NCBI RefSeq assembly: GCF_003049685.1
Contig: NZ_PYSY02000001.1
Coordinates: 2,277,501-2,341,500 of the forward strand
Direction: 5' to 3'
DNA: 64,000 nt
From: Brucella pituitosa
GTDB taxonomy: Bacteria; Pseudomonadota; Alphaproteobacteria; Rhizobiales; Rhizobiaceae
A program made the translations under genes and the position numbers. Position 1 is the first letter of the stretch. Every line of letters starts with the position of its first letter. Below the pieces are notes generated by a model, which was not told the origin of the DNA, ran no database searches, and saw only the letters and a list, made by a program, of their open reading frames with translations. Shown here piece by piece: positions 29,237 through 38,920 of the stretch.

Positions 29237-30523
29237 TCAAGCTGCTTCAAGAGCCTGTGCGAGATCTGCAATCAAATCATCAGGATGTTCAATGCCAATC
29301 GACAGGCGAATTGTTGATTCGAGCACCCCTATCCGCTCACGCACCTCAACCGGAACACCGGAATGCGTCATTGCAGCGGGATGACTTGCAAGCGATTCTG
29401 TACCGCCAAGACTGACCGCAAGCTTCATGATCTGCAAAGCATTCAGGAAACGGAATGCCGCCGCCTGACCGCCTTTGATATCGAATGAAAAGGTCGAGCC
29501 CGCGCCTGAGCACTGGCGTTTGAACAATTGACCAACAGCAGAAGCCTGGTCTGCAAATGGCAAATAATGCAGCTTTTCAACCTTTGGATGCTCGCGCAGG
29601 AACTCGGCAATTGCCAGAGCATTCTTGTCCGCACGATCCATACGAATACCCAGCGTTTCAAGCGAGCGCCCCAGCATCCAGCAGGAATGCGGATCGAGCT
29701 GCGTTCCAATCGCCCCACGCAGCGCCTTTATCTGCTTAACCACGGCCTTCGCACCAAGAACAGCACCGGCGATCAGATCGGAATGGCCACCAACATATTT
29801 GGTCAGCGAGTAGAGCGAAATATCTGCGCCGTGTTCGAGCGGCTTCTGGAAAACAGGACCGAGCAAGGTGTTGTCGCAAACGATGACCGGGCGGACCCCT
29901 TCCTGCTTCGCTGCTATCTTATCGGCAACGCGCCGGATGGCTGCGATATCGACCAGACTGTTGGTCGGATTGGCGGGCGTTTCAATCAGGATGACCGAGA
30001 CTCGCCCCTTGTTTGTGGCTTCATCGGCAGCCTCTTCAATCGAAGCTTCATGCACACCATCGGCAAAGGCCACAGCCGCAACATTGAAATTATGGAAAGT
30101 CTTCGCGAGCAATGTTTCTGTGCCACCGTAAAGCGGCTGCGAATGCAGGATTACGTCTCCAGGGCGCGCAAAAGCAAACAAGGTTGTCGCAATTGCCGAC
30201 ATGCCGGACGAGAACAACGCGCAACTCTCGGTCCCTTCATAAACGGCAAGACGATCCTCCACGATCTCGCTGTTGGGATGATTGAAGCGCGAATAGACAA
30301 GACCCGCACTAACCCCTGCGGGCGGCTCTTTACGGCCGGAAACGAAATCGAAGAAATCGCGCCCGTCTTCGGCAGTCTTGAAAACGAAGGTCGAAGTTAG
30401 AAACACCGGTGGCTTGACTGCCCCCTCGGAAAGCTCGGGGTCATAGCCGTAATTCAGCATCTGGGTTTCTGGATGAAGTACATGATTACCGATGCTGGTC
30501 TTGTTTGGACGAGGCGCGGTCAT
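29237..30523 (-). CDS. Cystathionine gamma-synthase family PLP enzyme
   Basis: A 428-aa member of the Cys/Met metabolism PLP-dependent family (cystathionine gamma-synthase, gamma-lyase and related sulfhydrylases). The PLP lysine is in [16 protein letters not shown] (about 235), and cofactor contacts are in [15 protein letters not shown] and [10 protein letters not shown]. Members this long with a [24 protein letters not shown] opening are usually annotated only to family level, so synthase versus lyase is undecided. cysK is 1 kb away on the other strand. It ends 20 bases from the tRNA gene, transcribed toward it. Confidence 0.9.
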   Translation of the reverse strand: MTAPRPNKTSIGNHVLHPETQMLNYGYDPELSEGAVKPPVFLTSTFVFKTAEDGRDFFDFVSGRKEPPAGVSAGLVYSRFNHPNSEIVEDRLAVYEGTESCALFSSGMSAIATTLFAFARPGDVILHSQPLYGGTETLLAKTFHNFNVAAVAFADGVHEASIEEAADEATNKGRVSVILIETPANPTNSLVDIAAIRRVADKIAAKQEGVRPVIVCDNTLLGPVFQKPLEHGADISLYSLTKYVGGHSDLIAGAVLGAKAVVKQIKALRGAIGTQLDPHSCWMLGRSLETLGIRMDRADKNALAIAEFLREHPKVEKLHYLPFADQASAVGQLFKRQCSGAGSTFSFDIKGGQAAAFRFLNALQIMKLAVSLGGTESLASHPAAMTHSGVPVEVRERIGVLESTIRLSIGIEHPDDLIADLAQALEAA

Positions 30524-30671
30524 GTTTGTCTCCTGTAAAAGATACTCCCGCTCAACAAAGTGAGCAGGAACAGCTTATCAGAGACGTTTGGGAATCTTCT
30601 TGCGTTGTTGACCGCTCAATCGAGCGGCCACGAACAATAATCCGTGTTCATCGTCGCGCGGACTGCGCAGC

Positions 30672-31121
30672 TTACTTGACCACCAGCACCGGAACAGCGC
30701 TTAGCGACAGCACTTCCGCGGCCTGACTGCCCAGCAGCAGCTTGTTGACGCCGCGACGGCCATGCGATGCGATGACGATCAGATCGCAATGCTTGTGCTT
30801 GGCCGCCTCGATAATCCCCTGTGCTGGTGACTGGTTTTCAATGTGAAGAACCTCAGCAGAAACATCTACGCTCTCGGCTTTTGCCTTTGCCTTCGCGAGA
30901 AGCTCGGCGGCAGCTTTGGTTATAGCCTCACGATATTCCTGAAAGGCCGCTGGGCTTGATGCCCACTCAGCAGCCACAACAATGCCATAGGATGGCAGAA
31001 GTTCGGTCACCGAAACAAACAACACCTTTGACCCAAGTTGCTTTGCAAGAGCAAGCCCCTGGTCCACGCCCTTATCGGCGAGTTCAGATCCATCGGTTGC
31101 GATCAAAATAGACTTATACAC
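30672..31121 (-). CDS. Universal stress protein (UspA family)
   Basis: A 149-aa single-domain Usp. It opens MYKSILIATDGSELADKGV and has an ATP-binding-like C-terminal loop ASHGRRGVNKLLLGSQA, where the first Gly of the classic GxxGx9GS pattern is Ala. ATP binding is therefore likely but not certain. Such proteins support survival in starvation or oxidative stress. It is divergent from cysK with 386 bases between, and 148 bases separate it from the PLP enzyme gene upstream of its 3' end. Confidence 0.93.
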   Translation of the reverse strand: MYKSILIATDGSELADKGVDQGLALAKQLGSKVLFVSVTELLPSYGIVVAAEWASSPAAFQEYREAITKAAAELLAKAKAKAESVDVSAEVLHIENQSPAQGIIEAAKHKHCDLIVIASHGRRGVNKLLLGSQAAEVLSLSAVPVLVVK

Positions 31122-31507
31122 GGTTCATGCCTCCAGATTGCAGTTGTTAACCGATCATGCCTGTCCTGACGCAAAGAGCATTGATACGGATCAATGAAGT
31201 ATTTGAGCTAAAAGTGCGAAGCGGTTCCAACGATTCAATCTCAACTGGGACCGCTCCAAGACAGCAAAAGCTTATAGACATGAGAAGCTTGTCGAAAGAC
31301 CGGGGACAAGGTTTTAGTGCCAGGAATGACCGATTTTTGTACAAATGATCGTGCACCCTGCTGATACCCGATAACATGGAATTATCTTCTAAGTACCACT
31401 CCTTTAAAGAATATAATTCCAATTATATGCGTTCAGAAGCACGGTCCCAGCTATGCTTTTGCGCCATTTCCTCATAAACTTCGCGTCAAACAGAAGGAGA
31501 TTTTTCC
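31122..31507. promoter_or_regulatory. Divergent control region of usp and cysK
   Basis: No gene is seen. A diverged repeat is present at about 31200-31265 (GAGCTAAAAGTGCGAAGCGG, and GGGACCGCTCCAAG as its partner arm). The stretch 31410-31435 is AT-rich (AAGAATATAATTCCAATTATAT) and is a plausible cysK core promoter. AGAAGGAGA gives cysK a strong ribosome site. Confidence 0.45.
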
Positions 31508-32491
31508 ATGAGCAAGCCCCTTGGCGCGAAAGACGGCGAAACTGCAGGCCGCGGTCGCATCTATGATTCCATTCTCGATACCATCGGCAACACACCTCTG
31601 GTCCGCATCGACAAATTTGCCAAGGAAAACGGCGTCGAAGCCAACCTGCTGGTAAAGCTGGAATTCTTCAACCCATTGGCAAGCGTCAAGGACCGTATCG
31701 GTCTTGCACTGATTGAAGCACTTGAAGCGCAGGGCAAAGCTGTTCCTGGCAAGACCGTGTTTGTGGAACCAACCTCGGGCAACACCGGTATTGCACTGGC
31801 ATTTGCGGCCGCCGCCAAGGGCTACCGTCTGGTGCTGACTATGCCTGAAACCATGTCGGTTGAACGTCGCAAGCTTCTCAAGCTGCTCGGTGCCGAACTC
31901 GTGCTGACCGAAGGCCCGAAAGGCATGAAGGGCGCTATCGCCAAGGCAGAGGAAATCGCAGAAGGCAATCCGAATGCGATCATCCCACAGCAGTTCGAAA
32001 ACCCAGCCAATCCTGAAATTCATCGCCGCACAACGGCTGAGGAAATCTGGAATGACACCAAGGGCGAAGCCGACATCCTGATTTCCGGCATTGGCACCGG
32101 CGGCACCATTACCGGCGTCGGTCAGGTCATCAAGTCACGCAAGCCATCGTTCAAAGTGATCGCTGTCGAGCCTAAGGATTCCCCGGTTCTTTCGGGCGGT
32201 ACACCCGGTCCGCACAAGATTCAGGGCATCGGCGCAGGCTTTGCACCAAAGACGCTCGACACAGAAATCTATGATGAAGTGGTGACTGTCTCCAACGAGG
32301 ATTCTTTTGCCAATGCACGCCTGATTGCGCGTCTTGAAGGTATTCCTGTCGGCATCTCGTCGGGTGCGGCGCTCACAGCCGCCATCGAAGTCGGCAAGCG
32401 CCCGGAGAACAAAGGCAAGAATATTGTCATCATCATTCCTTCCTTTGCCGAGCGCTATCTTTCGACCGCGCTGTTTGAAGGTCTGGAATAA
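31508..32491 (+). CDS. cysK: Cysteine synthase A
   Basis: O-acetylserine sulfhydrylase makes cysteine from O-acetylserine and sulfide. The 327-aa PLP protein has the cofactor lysine in [11 protein letters not shown], the substrate loop [12 protein letters not shown] (about 80-91) and the phosphate-binding [12 protein letters not shown] (about 194-205). Length is typical of CysK rather than CysM. It has a strong ribosome site (AAGGAGA) and its own terminator, so it is monocistronic. The slightly long N-terminus (about 18 residues before the conserved [14 protein letters not shown]) is normal for the group. Confidence 0.96.
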   Translation: MSKPLGAKDGETAGRGRIYDSILDTIGNTPLVRIDKFAKENGVEANLLVKLEFFNPLASVKDRIGLALIEALEAQGKAVPGKTVFVEPTSGNTGIALAFAAAAKGYRLVLTMPETMSVERRKLLKLLGAELVLTEGPKGMKGAIAKAEEIAEGNPNAIIPQQFENPANPEIHRRTTAEEIWNDTKGEADILISGIGTGGTITGVGQVIKSRKPSFKVIAVEPKDSPVLSGGTPGPHKIQGIGAGFAPKTLDTEIYDEVVTVSNEDSFANARLIARLEGIPVGISSGAALTAAIEVGKRPENKGKNIVIIIPSFAERYLSTALFEGLE

Positions 32492-32516
32492 GATCGCAGC
32501 CTGAACCCAACAAACA

Positions 32517-32549
32517 AAAAGCCAGAGCGGTCATCCGCTCTGGCTTTTC
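32517..32549 (+). terminator. Terminator of cysK
   Basis: AAAAAGCCAGAGCGG / CCGCTCTGGCTTTT with a four-base TCAT loop, 25 bases past the cysK stop. Also T-rich on the opposite strand. Confidence 0.9.
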
Positions 32550-32627
32550 TGTTGCCTGAAACTCAGTTCATCTCCGACAAAAGCCTGACAGGCTTTGAGT
32601 CTGAAAATGAGAACCGAAGCTCAGTGT

Positions 32628-32756
32628 TTAGTTTGCCGTGCGTGCCGCGCAAGCCGGACCCGGGCCGCGCATATAATGGCGCTCGGGCCTGTAGCTTGGT
32701 GCGACGAACTCACGGATGACATTAACGCTGTCACGTAGCTGAACGATAATGTTCAT
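32628..32756 (-). CDS. Small protein, 42 aa, unknown
   Basis: A short frame encodes MNIIVQLRDSVNVIREFVAP, then SYRPERHYMRGPGPACAART and AN. GAGGTGAAGG lies close before the ATG, a strong ribosome site. It is amphipathic and basic with one Cys, and has no transmembrane segment. I have a vague recollection of similar short annotated proteins in Brucella but cannot name a family. It lies alone between cysK and the dehydrogenase gene, with an AT-rich region (32825-32935) upstream that could hold its promoter. Confidence 0.5.
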   Translation of the reverse strand: MNIIVQLRDSVNVIREFVAPSYRPERHYMRGPGPACAARTAN

Positions 32757-32965
32757 CGCCTTCACCTCATCAAGAATTTGCTGCTCGAAAGTGATGTTCG
32801 CCAAGCGCCCATAGGGGCCGAGTTAAATGCTTTTTAGCTTCCGAACATCTTAATGAAAACTTTAACGATTAAAGATGAATAACTCCTAAATCTGCAGAGT
32901 TAACAGTAAGTTAATGGTAACGATATTCAGGTTTTCCACAGACGTGAGAAATTAGACACAATTAG

Positions 32966-32992
32966 AAAAGCCGGTGTGAATACACCGGCTTT
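32966..32992 (-). terminator. Terminator of the 3-hydroxyacyl-CoA dehydrogenase gene
   Basis: AAAGCCGGTGT / ACACCGGCTTT with a four-base loop, about 20 bases past the stop on the minus strand, followed there by TTCTAATTGT. Confidence 0.75.
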
Positions 32993-33012
32993 GTCAGAAA
33001 AGCATAAAGGTT

Positions 33013-33888
33013 TTATCGCGTCGGAACCGGATGTTCGCCACGGTAGTCATAGAAACCGCGGCCCGTCTTGCGGCCAAGCCATCCCGCCTCAACATATTTG
33101 ACCAAAAGCGGGCATGGGCGATATTTGGAATCGGCCAGTCCGTCATGCAGCACCTGCATGATCGAAAGGCAGGTATCAAGGCCGATAAAATCAGCAAGCT
33201 GCAGTGGCCCCATAGGATGGTTGGCACCAAGCTTCATCGCCGTATCGATGGCTTCTACGCTGCCCACACCTTCATAAAGCGTGTAGATCGCCTCATTGAT
33301 CATTGGCAGCAGGATACGATTGACGATGAAGGCCGGGAAATCTTCGGCAACCGTTACGGTCTTGCCGAGTGCCGTTACGAAATCCTTCGATTTGCGGAAC
33401 GTATCTTCTTCAGTCGCAATACCGCGCACCAGCTCAACCAGCTTCATGAGCGGTACCGGATTCATGAAGTGAATACCGATGAAACGCTCCGGACGATCTG
33501 TGGTTGACGCAAGTCGCGTGATGGAAATCGACGATGTATTGGTTGCGACAATCGCTTCCGGGTTCAGGATCGGACAAAGCTGCGCGAAAATCTTGCGCTT
33601 GACGGTCTCGTCTTCTGTCGCTGCCTCGATGGCCAGATCGACGCCCGCCAGATCTTCCATGGAATTCGCTGCACGGATCAGCTTCATAGCATCGGCGCGC
33701 TGTTTCTCTTCCAGCTTACCGGATGACACCTGTCGCGCCATGTTGCCATTGACTGTGGCAATACCCTTTTCCAGCCGGTCTGCCGCCGCATCATGCAAAA
33801 GCACGTCGTATCCTGCCAGCGCACAAACATGGGCAATTCCGCTTCCCATCTGTCCCGCGCCAACAATGCCTACCGTCTTGATCGCCAC
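33013..33888 (-). CDS. 3-hydroxybutyryl-CoA dehydrogenase
   Basis: A 291-aa NAD-dependent dehydrogenase that interconverts 3-hydroxyacyl-CoA and acetoacetyl-CoA. It has the Rossmann motif [15 protein letters not shown], the family signatures [13 protein letters not shown] and [20 protein letters not shown], and the C-terminal [18 protein letters not shown] chose the GTG at 33888 because AAGGAG lies eight bases before it and the protein then begins right at the Rossmann fold; a 20-codon extension to 33948 has no support. It lies downstream of etfA on the same strand, and ETF would accept electrons from acyl-CoA dehydrogenases of the same pathway. hbdA/paaH-type names are used for such genes. 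Confidence 0.93.
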   Translation of the reverse strand: MAIKTVGIVGAGQMGSGIAHVCALAGYDVLLHDAAADRLEKGIATVNGNMARQVSSGKLEEKQRADAMKLIRAANSMEDLAGVDLAIEAATEDETVKRKIFAQLCPILNPEAIVATNTSSISITRLASTTDRPERFIGIHFMNPVPLMKLVELVRGIATEEDTFRKSKDFVTALGKTVTVAEDFPAFIVNRILLPMINEAIYTLYEGVGSVEAIDTAMKLGANHPMGPLQLADFIGLDTCLSIMQVLHDGLADSKYRPCPLLVKYVEAGWLGRKTGRGFYDYRGEHPVPTR

Positions 33889-34166
33889 AGTCTCAACTCC
33901 TTCACGCTCCCGCCCAATAGCGGAGATCTGCTTGAGTATATCATCCATTCTTCAAATACAGGGAACCTGCATCTGGCCTGCATTCAGCCCCATACCAAGC
34001 CCCTTACCAAGCCTTGTATCTGACATTGCTTGAAAGCCCGGTTAACAAGACAGCTTGCCTGTTAAAATGCAATCCTAAACTTCAGGTCGAGTTTTCAGCA
34101 ATGCTTATAAAGAACCCGTCCGAACACCGGCAGAAACTCGGCGCAAAGGACGGGCAGCAAATGAAC

Positions 34167-34192
34167 AAGGCGGCAGATTTCCCTGCCGCCTT
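34167..34192 (-). terminator. Terminator of etfA
   Basis: AAGGCGGCA / TGCCGCCTT with an eight-base loop, ten bases past the etfA stop. It separates etfBA from the dehydrogenase gene, though read-through is possible. Confidence 0.7.
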
Positions 34193-34200
34193 TCTTATAA

Positions 34201-35130
34201 TCAGAGCGCTTTTTCGAGCTCCGGCAACACGGTGAAGAGATCCCCGACGAGCCCATAATCAGCAACCTGGAAGATCGGAGCTTCCTCGTCCTTGTTGATC
34301 GCAACAATCACGCGGCTGTCTTTCATGCCTGCCAGATGCTGGATCGCACCCGAGATGCCGACTGCGATGTAAAGATCCGGTGCAACCACCTTGCCGGTCT
34401 GGCCAACCTGCCAGTCATTGGGCGCATAGCCCGCATCAACCGCCGCACGGCTGGCACCAACGGCTGCACCAAGCTTGTCAGCCACAGGCAGGATCACTTC
34501 CTGGAACTTTTCTGACGAACCAAGCGCACGGCCGCCCGAAATGATGATCTTGGCCGAAGTCAGTTCCGGACGATCACCGCCCGAAAGCGCGTTTTCAACG
34601 AAGCTCGACAGCGCCGGATCGCTCGCCGCATTCACGCTTTCAACCGAAGCCGAGCCGCCTTCGCCGGTGGCCTGGAACGAAGCGGTACGAACCGTGATGA
34701 CCTTCTTGGCATCGGTCGATTGCACAGTCTGGATCGCATTGCCCGCATAGATCGGACGCTTGAACGTATCAGCGGACACCACTTCCATGATTTCCGACAA
34801 CTGCATCACATCGAGAAGTGCTGCCACACGCGGCAGCACATTCTTGGCCGACGTGGTGGCTGGTGCAATGATCGTGTCGTAGTTTCCTGCGAGTTCAACG
34901 ATGGCTGCAGCCAGTGGCTCAGCCAAACGATTTTCCAACGCATCGCTTTCAGCCAGCAGAACCTTGCGCACGCCAGAAAGCTTTGCAGCCGCATCAGCCG
35001 CAGCCTTTGCACCCTTGCCTGCAACCAGAATATCAACATCACCACCGATCTGAGCGGCGGCTGTCAGTGCCTTTGCGGTCTGATCGGAAAGGCTTGCATT
35101 GTCATGTTCGGCAATAAGAAGAATAGCCAT
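34201..35130 (-). CDS. etfA: Electron transfer flavoprotein, alpha subunit
   Basis: EtfA with EtfB carries electrons from acyl-CoA and other dehydrogenases to ETF-ubiquinone oxidoreductase. The 309-aa protein has the alpha-type N-domain ([15 protein letters not shown]) and the C-terminal FAD domain with [30 protein letters not shown] and [19 protein letters not shown]. Domain order and length are normal. It follows etfB by 21 bases, so the pair is one operon. Confidence 0.97.
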   Translation of the reverse strand: MAILLIAEHDNASLSDQTAKALTAAAQIGGDVDILVAGKGAKAAADAAAKLSGVRKVLLAESDALENRLAEPLAAAIVELAGNYDTIIAPATTSAKNVLPRVAALLDVMQLSEIMEVVSADTFKRPIYAGNAIQTVQSTDAKKVITVRTASFQATGEGGSASVESVNAASDPALSSFVENALSGGDRPELTSAKIIISGGRALGSSEKFQEVILPVADKLGAAVGASRAAVDAGYAPNDWQVGQTGKVVAPDLYIAVGISGAIQHLAGMKDSRVIVAINKDEEAPIFQVADYGLVGDLFTVLPELEKAL

Positions 35131-35151
35131 GTGTTTGTCCCTTCCGATTTC

Positions 35152-35898
35152 TTACAATACGCCGTCGGCCTTGAGCTTCTCGACCAGTTCGGAGACCGAA
35201 CCGACCTTCACGCCAGCCTTGCGGCCACCCGGCTCTTCGGTCTTCAGGACCTTGAGACGCGGCGCAATATCAGCACCGAAATCGGCAGGCGACTTTTCAT
35301 CAAGCGGCTTCTTCTTCGCCTTCATGATGTTTGGCAGCGATGCATAGCGCGGCTGGTTCAAACGAAGATCAACCGTGACAATGGCAGGAAGCTTCACATC
35401 AATGGTCTGAAGACCGCCATCGACTTCGCGCGTTACCTTGGCCGAACCATCACCCAGTTCAACCTTCGAGGCAAACGTTGCCTGGCTCCAGTTGAGCAAT
35501 GCCGACAACATCTGGCCGGTCTGGTTGGCATCGTCGTCGATCGCCTGCTTGCCGAGGAAAACGAGATCCGGCTGTTCAGCCTCGACCACGCCCTTCAACA
35601 CCTTGGCAACGCCGAGCGGCTCAACGGTGTCATCGGTCTTCACGAGGATCGCGCGATCAGCCCCCATGGCAAGGGCTGTGCGCAGCGTTTCCTGCGCCTG
35701 TGCCGGACCGACCGAAACCGCGATGATTTCCGTGACCTTGCCAGCTTCCTTCAGACGGATTGCTTCCTCAACCGCAATCTCGTCAAAAGGGTTCATCGAC
35801 ATCTTCACGTTCGCAAGCTCAACGCCCAAACCATCTCCCTTAACACGGATCTTTACGTTGTAATCTACAACCCGCTTTACTGCGACAAGGACTTTCAT
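35152..35898 (-). CDS. etfB: Electron transfer flavoprotein, beta subunit
   Basis: The 248-aa beta subunit binds AMP and provides the partner-docking loop. It opens [19 protein letters not shown], has the conserved [20 protein letters not shown] and the C-terminal [25 protein letters not shown] recognition region. It is the first gene of the etfBA operon. A 16-bp perfect palindrome 157 bases upstream is a candidate operator. Confidence 0.97.
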   Translation of the reverse strand: MKVLVAVKRVVDYNVKIRVKGDGLGVELANVKMSMNPFDEIAVEEAIRLKEAGKVTEIIAVSVGPAQAQETLRTALAMGADRAILVKTDDTVEPLGVAKVLKGVVEAEQPDLVFLGKQAIDDDANQTGQMLSALLNWSQATFASKVELGDGSAKVTREVDGGLQTIDVKLPAIVTVDLRLNQPRYASLPNIMKAKKKPLDEKSPADFGADIAPRLKVLKTEEPGGRKAGVKVGSVSELVEKLKADGVL

Positions 35899-36054
35899 CC
35901 GCGATTACCTCTTCAATGACTTTTGCGGCACGACTATGCCGCCGTGAATCTTTGCCCGCATGTCAGAAACCGACATGAAAATGCTGCTGACAGAAGCGCC
36001 ACGAAACCAGCCCTTCCCCGCAACATCAGGAACCGGCACGAAACCTAAAGACGG

Positions 36055-36070
36055 TTGACGTGCACGTCAA
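36055..36070. promoter_or_regulatory. Perfect 16-bp palindrome, candidate operator for etfBA
   Basis: TTGACGTGCACGTCAA is an exact inverted repeat in the 400-base gap between divergent etfB and queC. It is nearer to etfB (157 bases) than to queC (232 bases). The ACGT-N2-ACGT layout resembles sites described for regulators of branched-chain amino-acid and fatty-acid catabolism in proteobacteria (MerR-type LiuR), a fit to ETF genes; the assignment is inference. The rest of 35899-36301 shows no gene and no recognised preQ1 riboswitch. Confidence 0.5.
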
Positions 36071-36301
36071 TCGCGGATGGTCGGCAATATCGATTTAAAT
36101 GAATTTATTCTGACAGATAGTCATTCCGTTTTTGCACTAACGTTTGTCAGGTCTTGTCTTGTTCGGTTGATACCTTTGATACTTTTCTTTGACGCGCATC
36201 TCCTCGCATTTTCGTGGCGTTTACAAGCCCGACCTCATGCGCTAGGAGAACCGCGTAAACATCCGGTCGCAGCCTACCCGGTCAAAACAAGGACTCAAAC
36301 T

Positions 36302-37000
36302 ATGAAGACGCTTGTCATCTGCTCCGGCGGATTGGACTCTGTTTCGCTCGCGCACAAAATCGCGGCGGAACATCAGCTCACTGGCCTTATCTCGTTCGAT
36401 TATGGTCAGCGGCACAAAAAGGAACTGAGCTTTGCGGAAGCCTGCGCAAAGCGGCTCAATGTGCCCCATCAAACCATCGACATCCGTCCAATCGGTGCGA
36501 GCCTTACCGGCTCTGCCCTGACGGATGATATTGATGTACCCGACGGCCACTATGCCGAGGAAACGATGAAAATCACGGTCGTTCCCAACCGCAATGCCAT
36601 CATGCTGGCCATCGCCTTTGGCGTGGCAGCAGCCCAAAAAGCCGATGCCGTGGCGCTCGCCGTTCACGGTGGCGACCACTTCATTTATCCCGATTGCCGT
36701 CCCGGCTTTATCGACGCTTTCCAGACCATGCAGAACCATGCGCTGGAAGGATATGCCGATATTCGGGTGCTTGCGCCCTATGTGCACAAGTCAAAAAGCG
36801 ACATCGTTTCAGACGGTGCAAAATACAAGGCGCCGTTTGAAGCGACGTGGTCCTGCTACAAGGGCGGCGAGCATCATTGCGGGCGTTGCGGCACCTGTGT
36901 CGAACGTCGCGAAGCCTTTCATCTGGCAGGTGTCACAGATCCTACCCGCTATGAGGATGCCGACTTTTGGCGGGCCGCAATCGAGAAAGGGAGCGCCTGA
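36302..37000 (+). CDS. queC: 7-cyano-7-deazaguanine synthase
   Basis: QueC converts 7-carboxy-7-deazaguanine to preQ0 with ATP and ammonia, in the pathway to queuosine in tRNA. The 232-aa protein opens with the PP-loop VICSGGLDSVSLAHKI, has FDYGQRHKKEL, and ends with the zinc site (CYKGGEHHCGRCGTCVERREAF). ATG at 36302 begins right at the PP-loop; 75 further codons upstream are open but carry no family similarity. Its stop overlaps the queD start (TGATG), so queCDE are translated as a coupled set. Confidence 0.96.
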   Translation: MKTLVICSGGLDSVSLAHKIAAEHQLTGLISFDYGQRHKKELSFAEACAKRLNVPHQTIDIRPIGASLTGSALTDDIDVPDGHYAEETMKITVVPNRNAIMLAIAFGVAAAQKADAVALAVHGGDHFIYPDCRPGFIDAFQTMQNHALEGYADIRVLAPYVHKSKSDIVSDGAKYKAPFEATWSCYKGGEHHCGRCGTCVERREAFHLAGVTDPTRYEDADFWRAAIEKGSA

Positions 37001-37368
37001 TGTTTCGCATCACCAAGGAATTCCATTTCTCCGCTTCGCATCAGCTGACCGAACTTCCCGCTGATCATCAATGCGCGCGACTGCACGGGCACAATTACAC
37101 CGTTGAAGTGGAACTTTCCTCAGCCGATCTCAATGAGCATGGTTTCGTGCGTGATTATCACGAGCTGGCGCCACTCAAGCGCTATATCGATGATGAGCTC
37201 GATCACCGCCATCTCAATGATGTGCTCGGGCATAATTGCGTGACGGCAGAGTTTCTGGCGCGCCATCTTTATGACTGGTGCCAGACACGCTGGCAGGAAG
37301 TCACAGCGGTAAGGGTCAGCGAAACGCCTAAGACATGGGCAGAGTATCGGCCCGAGAGTCGATCATGA
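37000..37368 (+). CDS. queD: 6-carboxytetrahydropterin synthase
   Basis: QueD turns dihydroneopterin triphosphate into 6-carboxytetrahydropterin, the first dedicated step to preQ0. The 122-aa protein has the family zinc histidines in FHFSASHQL and [13 protein letters not shown], with the catalytic Cys in [11 protein letters not shown], the LDHRHLND segment and the ending [13 protein letters not shown]. Length is normal for bacterial QueD. It overlaps queC by one base and queE by four (ATGA). Confidence 0.96.
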   Translation: MFRITKEFHFSASHQLTELPADHQCARLHGHNYTVEVELSSADLNEHGFVRDYHELAPLKRYIDDELDHRHLNDVLGHNCVTAEFLARHLYDWCQTRWQEVTAVRVSETPKTWAEYRPESRS

Positions 37369-38096
37369 AGGCCAGCCCCGAAATCCGCATCAGCGAGATT
37401 TTCGGTCCGACCATTCAGGGCGAAGGTGTGTTGAGCGGCGAGCCGACTGTTTTCGTGCGTACGGGCGGCTGTGACTACCGCTGCGCATGGTGTGACAGTC
37501 TGCACGCTGTTGAAAGCCGCTTTCGCCATGACTGGAAACCGATGAGCGTTGAAGCCATATGGCACGAAGTGACGGCACTTTCGGGTAAAAAGCCCATAAC
37601 GGTGTCACTTTCTGGCGGCAATCCAGCCATTCAGCCATTGGGACCACTGATCGATCATGGTCACGCGCAAGGTTATCGCTTTGCGCTTGAAACTCAGGGA
37701 TCGCTGACAAAAGACTGGTTTGCCAAACTCGATACGCTGGTGCTCAGTCCGAAACCACCTTCAAGTGGCATGGAGACGGATTGGGGTGCGCTCGCAGCTT
37801 CCATTGATGCAGCAGGATCGAAACCCCGGACGGTGCTGAAATTCGTGGTCTTTGATGATGCGGATTATGCCTTTGCAAAGGCAGCATCAGCACGTCACCC
37901 GCATTTGGCCGTTTACCTTCAGCCCGGCAATCATACACCGCCGCCGCCCGAAGATGACGATGCCCGCATCGACATGAACGGCATCATGCGCCGCATGGAA
38001 TGGCTGATAGACAAGGTAATGGCAGATCGCTGGTTCGAGGCCCATGTATTGCCCCAGCTTCATGTGCTGATCTGGGGCAATAAGCGCGGAGTTTGA
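37365..38096 (+). CDS. queE: 7-carboxy-7-deazaguanine synthase
   Basis: QueE is a radical-SAM enzyme that contracts the ring of 6-carboxytetrahydropterin to 7-carboxy-7-deazaguanine. The 243-aa protein has [21 protein letters not shown] and the cluster-binding CDYRCAWC, the usual CX3CX2[13 protein letters not shown] is the SAM-side motif. ATG overlaps the queD stop. No queF or tgt is present here, so only preQ0 formation is encoded in this operon. The downstream gene is convergent, its stop two bases away. Confidence 0.95.
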   Translation: MKASPEIRISEIFGPTIQGEGVLSGEPTVFVRTGGCDYRCAWCDSLHAVESRFRHDWKPMSVEAIWHEVTALSGKKPITVSLSGGNPAIQPLGPLIDHGHAQGYRFALETQGSLTKDWFAKLDTLVLSPKPPSSGMETDWGALAASIDAAGSKPRTVLKFVVFDDADYAFAKAASARHPHLAVYLQPGNHTPPPPEDDDARIDMNGIMRRMEWLIDKVMADRWFEAHVLPQLHVLIWGNKRGV

Positions 38097-38097
38097 A

Positions 38098-38682
38098 CTA
38101 GCGGTTTTGGCCCGGCACCCAAAGCACATCCTTCGCGCCGTTATCATTGACGGCGCGGGCGGCGACAAACAGGAAATCGGAGAGGCGATTGATATATTGC
38201 AGCGCTTCCTTTGAAACCACTTCGCCTTCGGTCTTTGCAAGCTGTACCATCAGCCGTTCGGCACGGCGCGAAACGGTACGCGCCAAATGCAATGCGGCAG
38301 AGGCGGCAGAGCCACCCGGTAAAATGAACGAACGCAAAGGCGGAATAGCCGCATTCAAATAATCAATGTCGGATTCAAGCCGCGTAACCTGCGAGGCAAC
38401 GATACGCAGCGGCTCGTAGGCGAGTGGCTCACCGTCATCAGGCGTTGAAAGATCGGCACCAAGATCAAACAGATCATTCTGGATGCGCATAAGCATCACA
38501 TCGATATGCCCATGATCAGCGTCGCTCGTATGAAGCCGAGCAAGACCGATGCAGGCGTTGGTTTCATCGACAGTACCATAGGCTTCCACACGCAGATCAG
38601 ATTTCAGCCTGCGTGGCCCGGAGGTCAGGCCTGTCGTACCATCGTCGCCTGTGCGTGTATAAATCTTGTTGAGCTTGACCAT
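38098..38682 (-). CDS. Cob(I)alamin adenosyltransferase, PduO type
   Basis: A 194-aa ATP:corrinoid adenosyltransferase that makes coenzyme B12. It opens MVKLNKIYTRTGDDGTTGL, the PduO ATP-binding signature, and has VEAYGTVDETNACIGLAR, the FILPGGSAASAALHLARTVSRRAER helix with the catalytic Arg/Glu, and the C-terminal LQYINRLSDFLFVAAR. Length and motifs are typical. It follows the HIG1-like gene by two bases, so they are co-transcribed. Adenosylcobalamin would serve enzymes such as methylmalonyl-CoA mutase elsewhere. Confidence 0.95.
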   Translation of the reverse strand: MVKLNKIYTRTGDDGTTGLTSGPRRLKSDLRVEAYGTVDETNACIGLARLHTSDADHGHIDVMLMRIQNDLFDLGADLSTPDDGEPLAYEPLRIVASQVTRLESDIDYLNAAIPPLRSFILPGGSAASAALHLARTVSRRAERLMVQLAKTEGEVVSKEALQYINRLSDFLFVAARAVNDNGAKDVLWVPGQNR

Positions 38683-38684
38683 GG

Positions 38685-38888
38685 TTACTGGCCGCTGGTC
38701 TGGCGTGCGAAATATACGGCTGCAACGATTAGCACAATCGCGACAAACTGCAGGAAGACACGTAACTGCATCATTTTGTTGGAGAAGTTTCCGTCACCGC
38801 CGCGCATCATGTTGCGCAGGCCGATAATCAGCACAATTGCCACGGCGAACATGGCCACCATGGCCGCAGCCTTGAACAGAAAGTCCAT
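38685..38888 (-). CDS. Small two-span membrane protein, HIG1-like
   Basis: A 67-aa protein with two transmembrane segments (about 7-24 and 46-63) separated by a loop MMRGGDGNFSNKMMQLRVFLQF. The loop carries the QxRxxxQ pattern of the HIG1 (hypoxia-induced) family, which in mitochondria and some alphaproteobacteria associates with cytochrome c oxidase. That role here is inference. It sits between the SDR gene and the adenosyltransferase on the same strand. Confidence 0.82.
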   Translation of the reverse strand: MDFLFKAAAMVAMFAVAIVLIIGLRNMMRGGDGNFSNKMMQLRVFLQFVAIVLIVAAVYFARQTSGQ

Positions 38889-38920
38889 TTATTTTCTCCC
38901 ATAATCCGCCATCTCTGTTT

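Noticed and set aside
36077..36301. 75-codon upstream extension of queC
   Set aside because: No family similarity, and QueC normally starts right at its PP-loop, where ATG 36302 lies.
36000..36301. preQ1 riboswitch ahead of queC
   Set aside because: The region was read for the preQ1-I pattern (short stem with an A-rich tail and CCC element); no adequate match was found.
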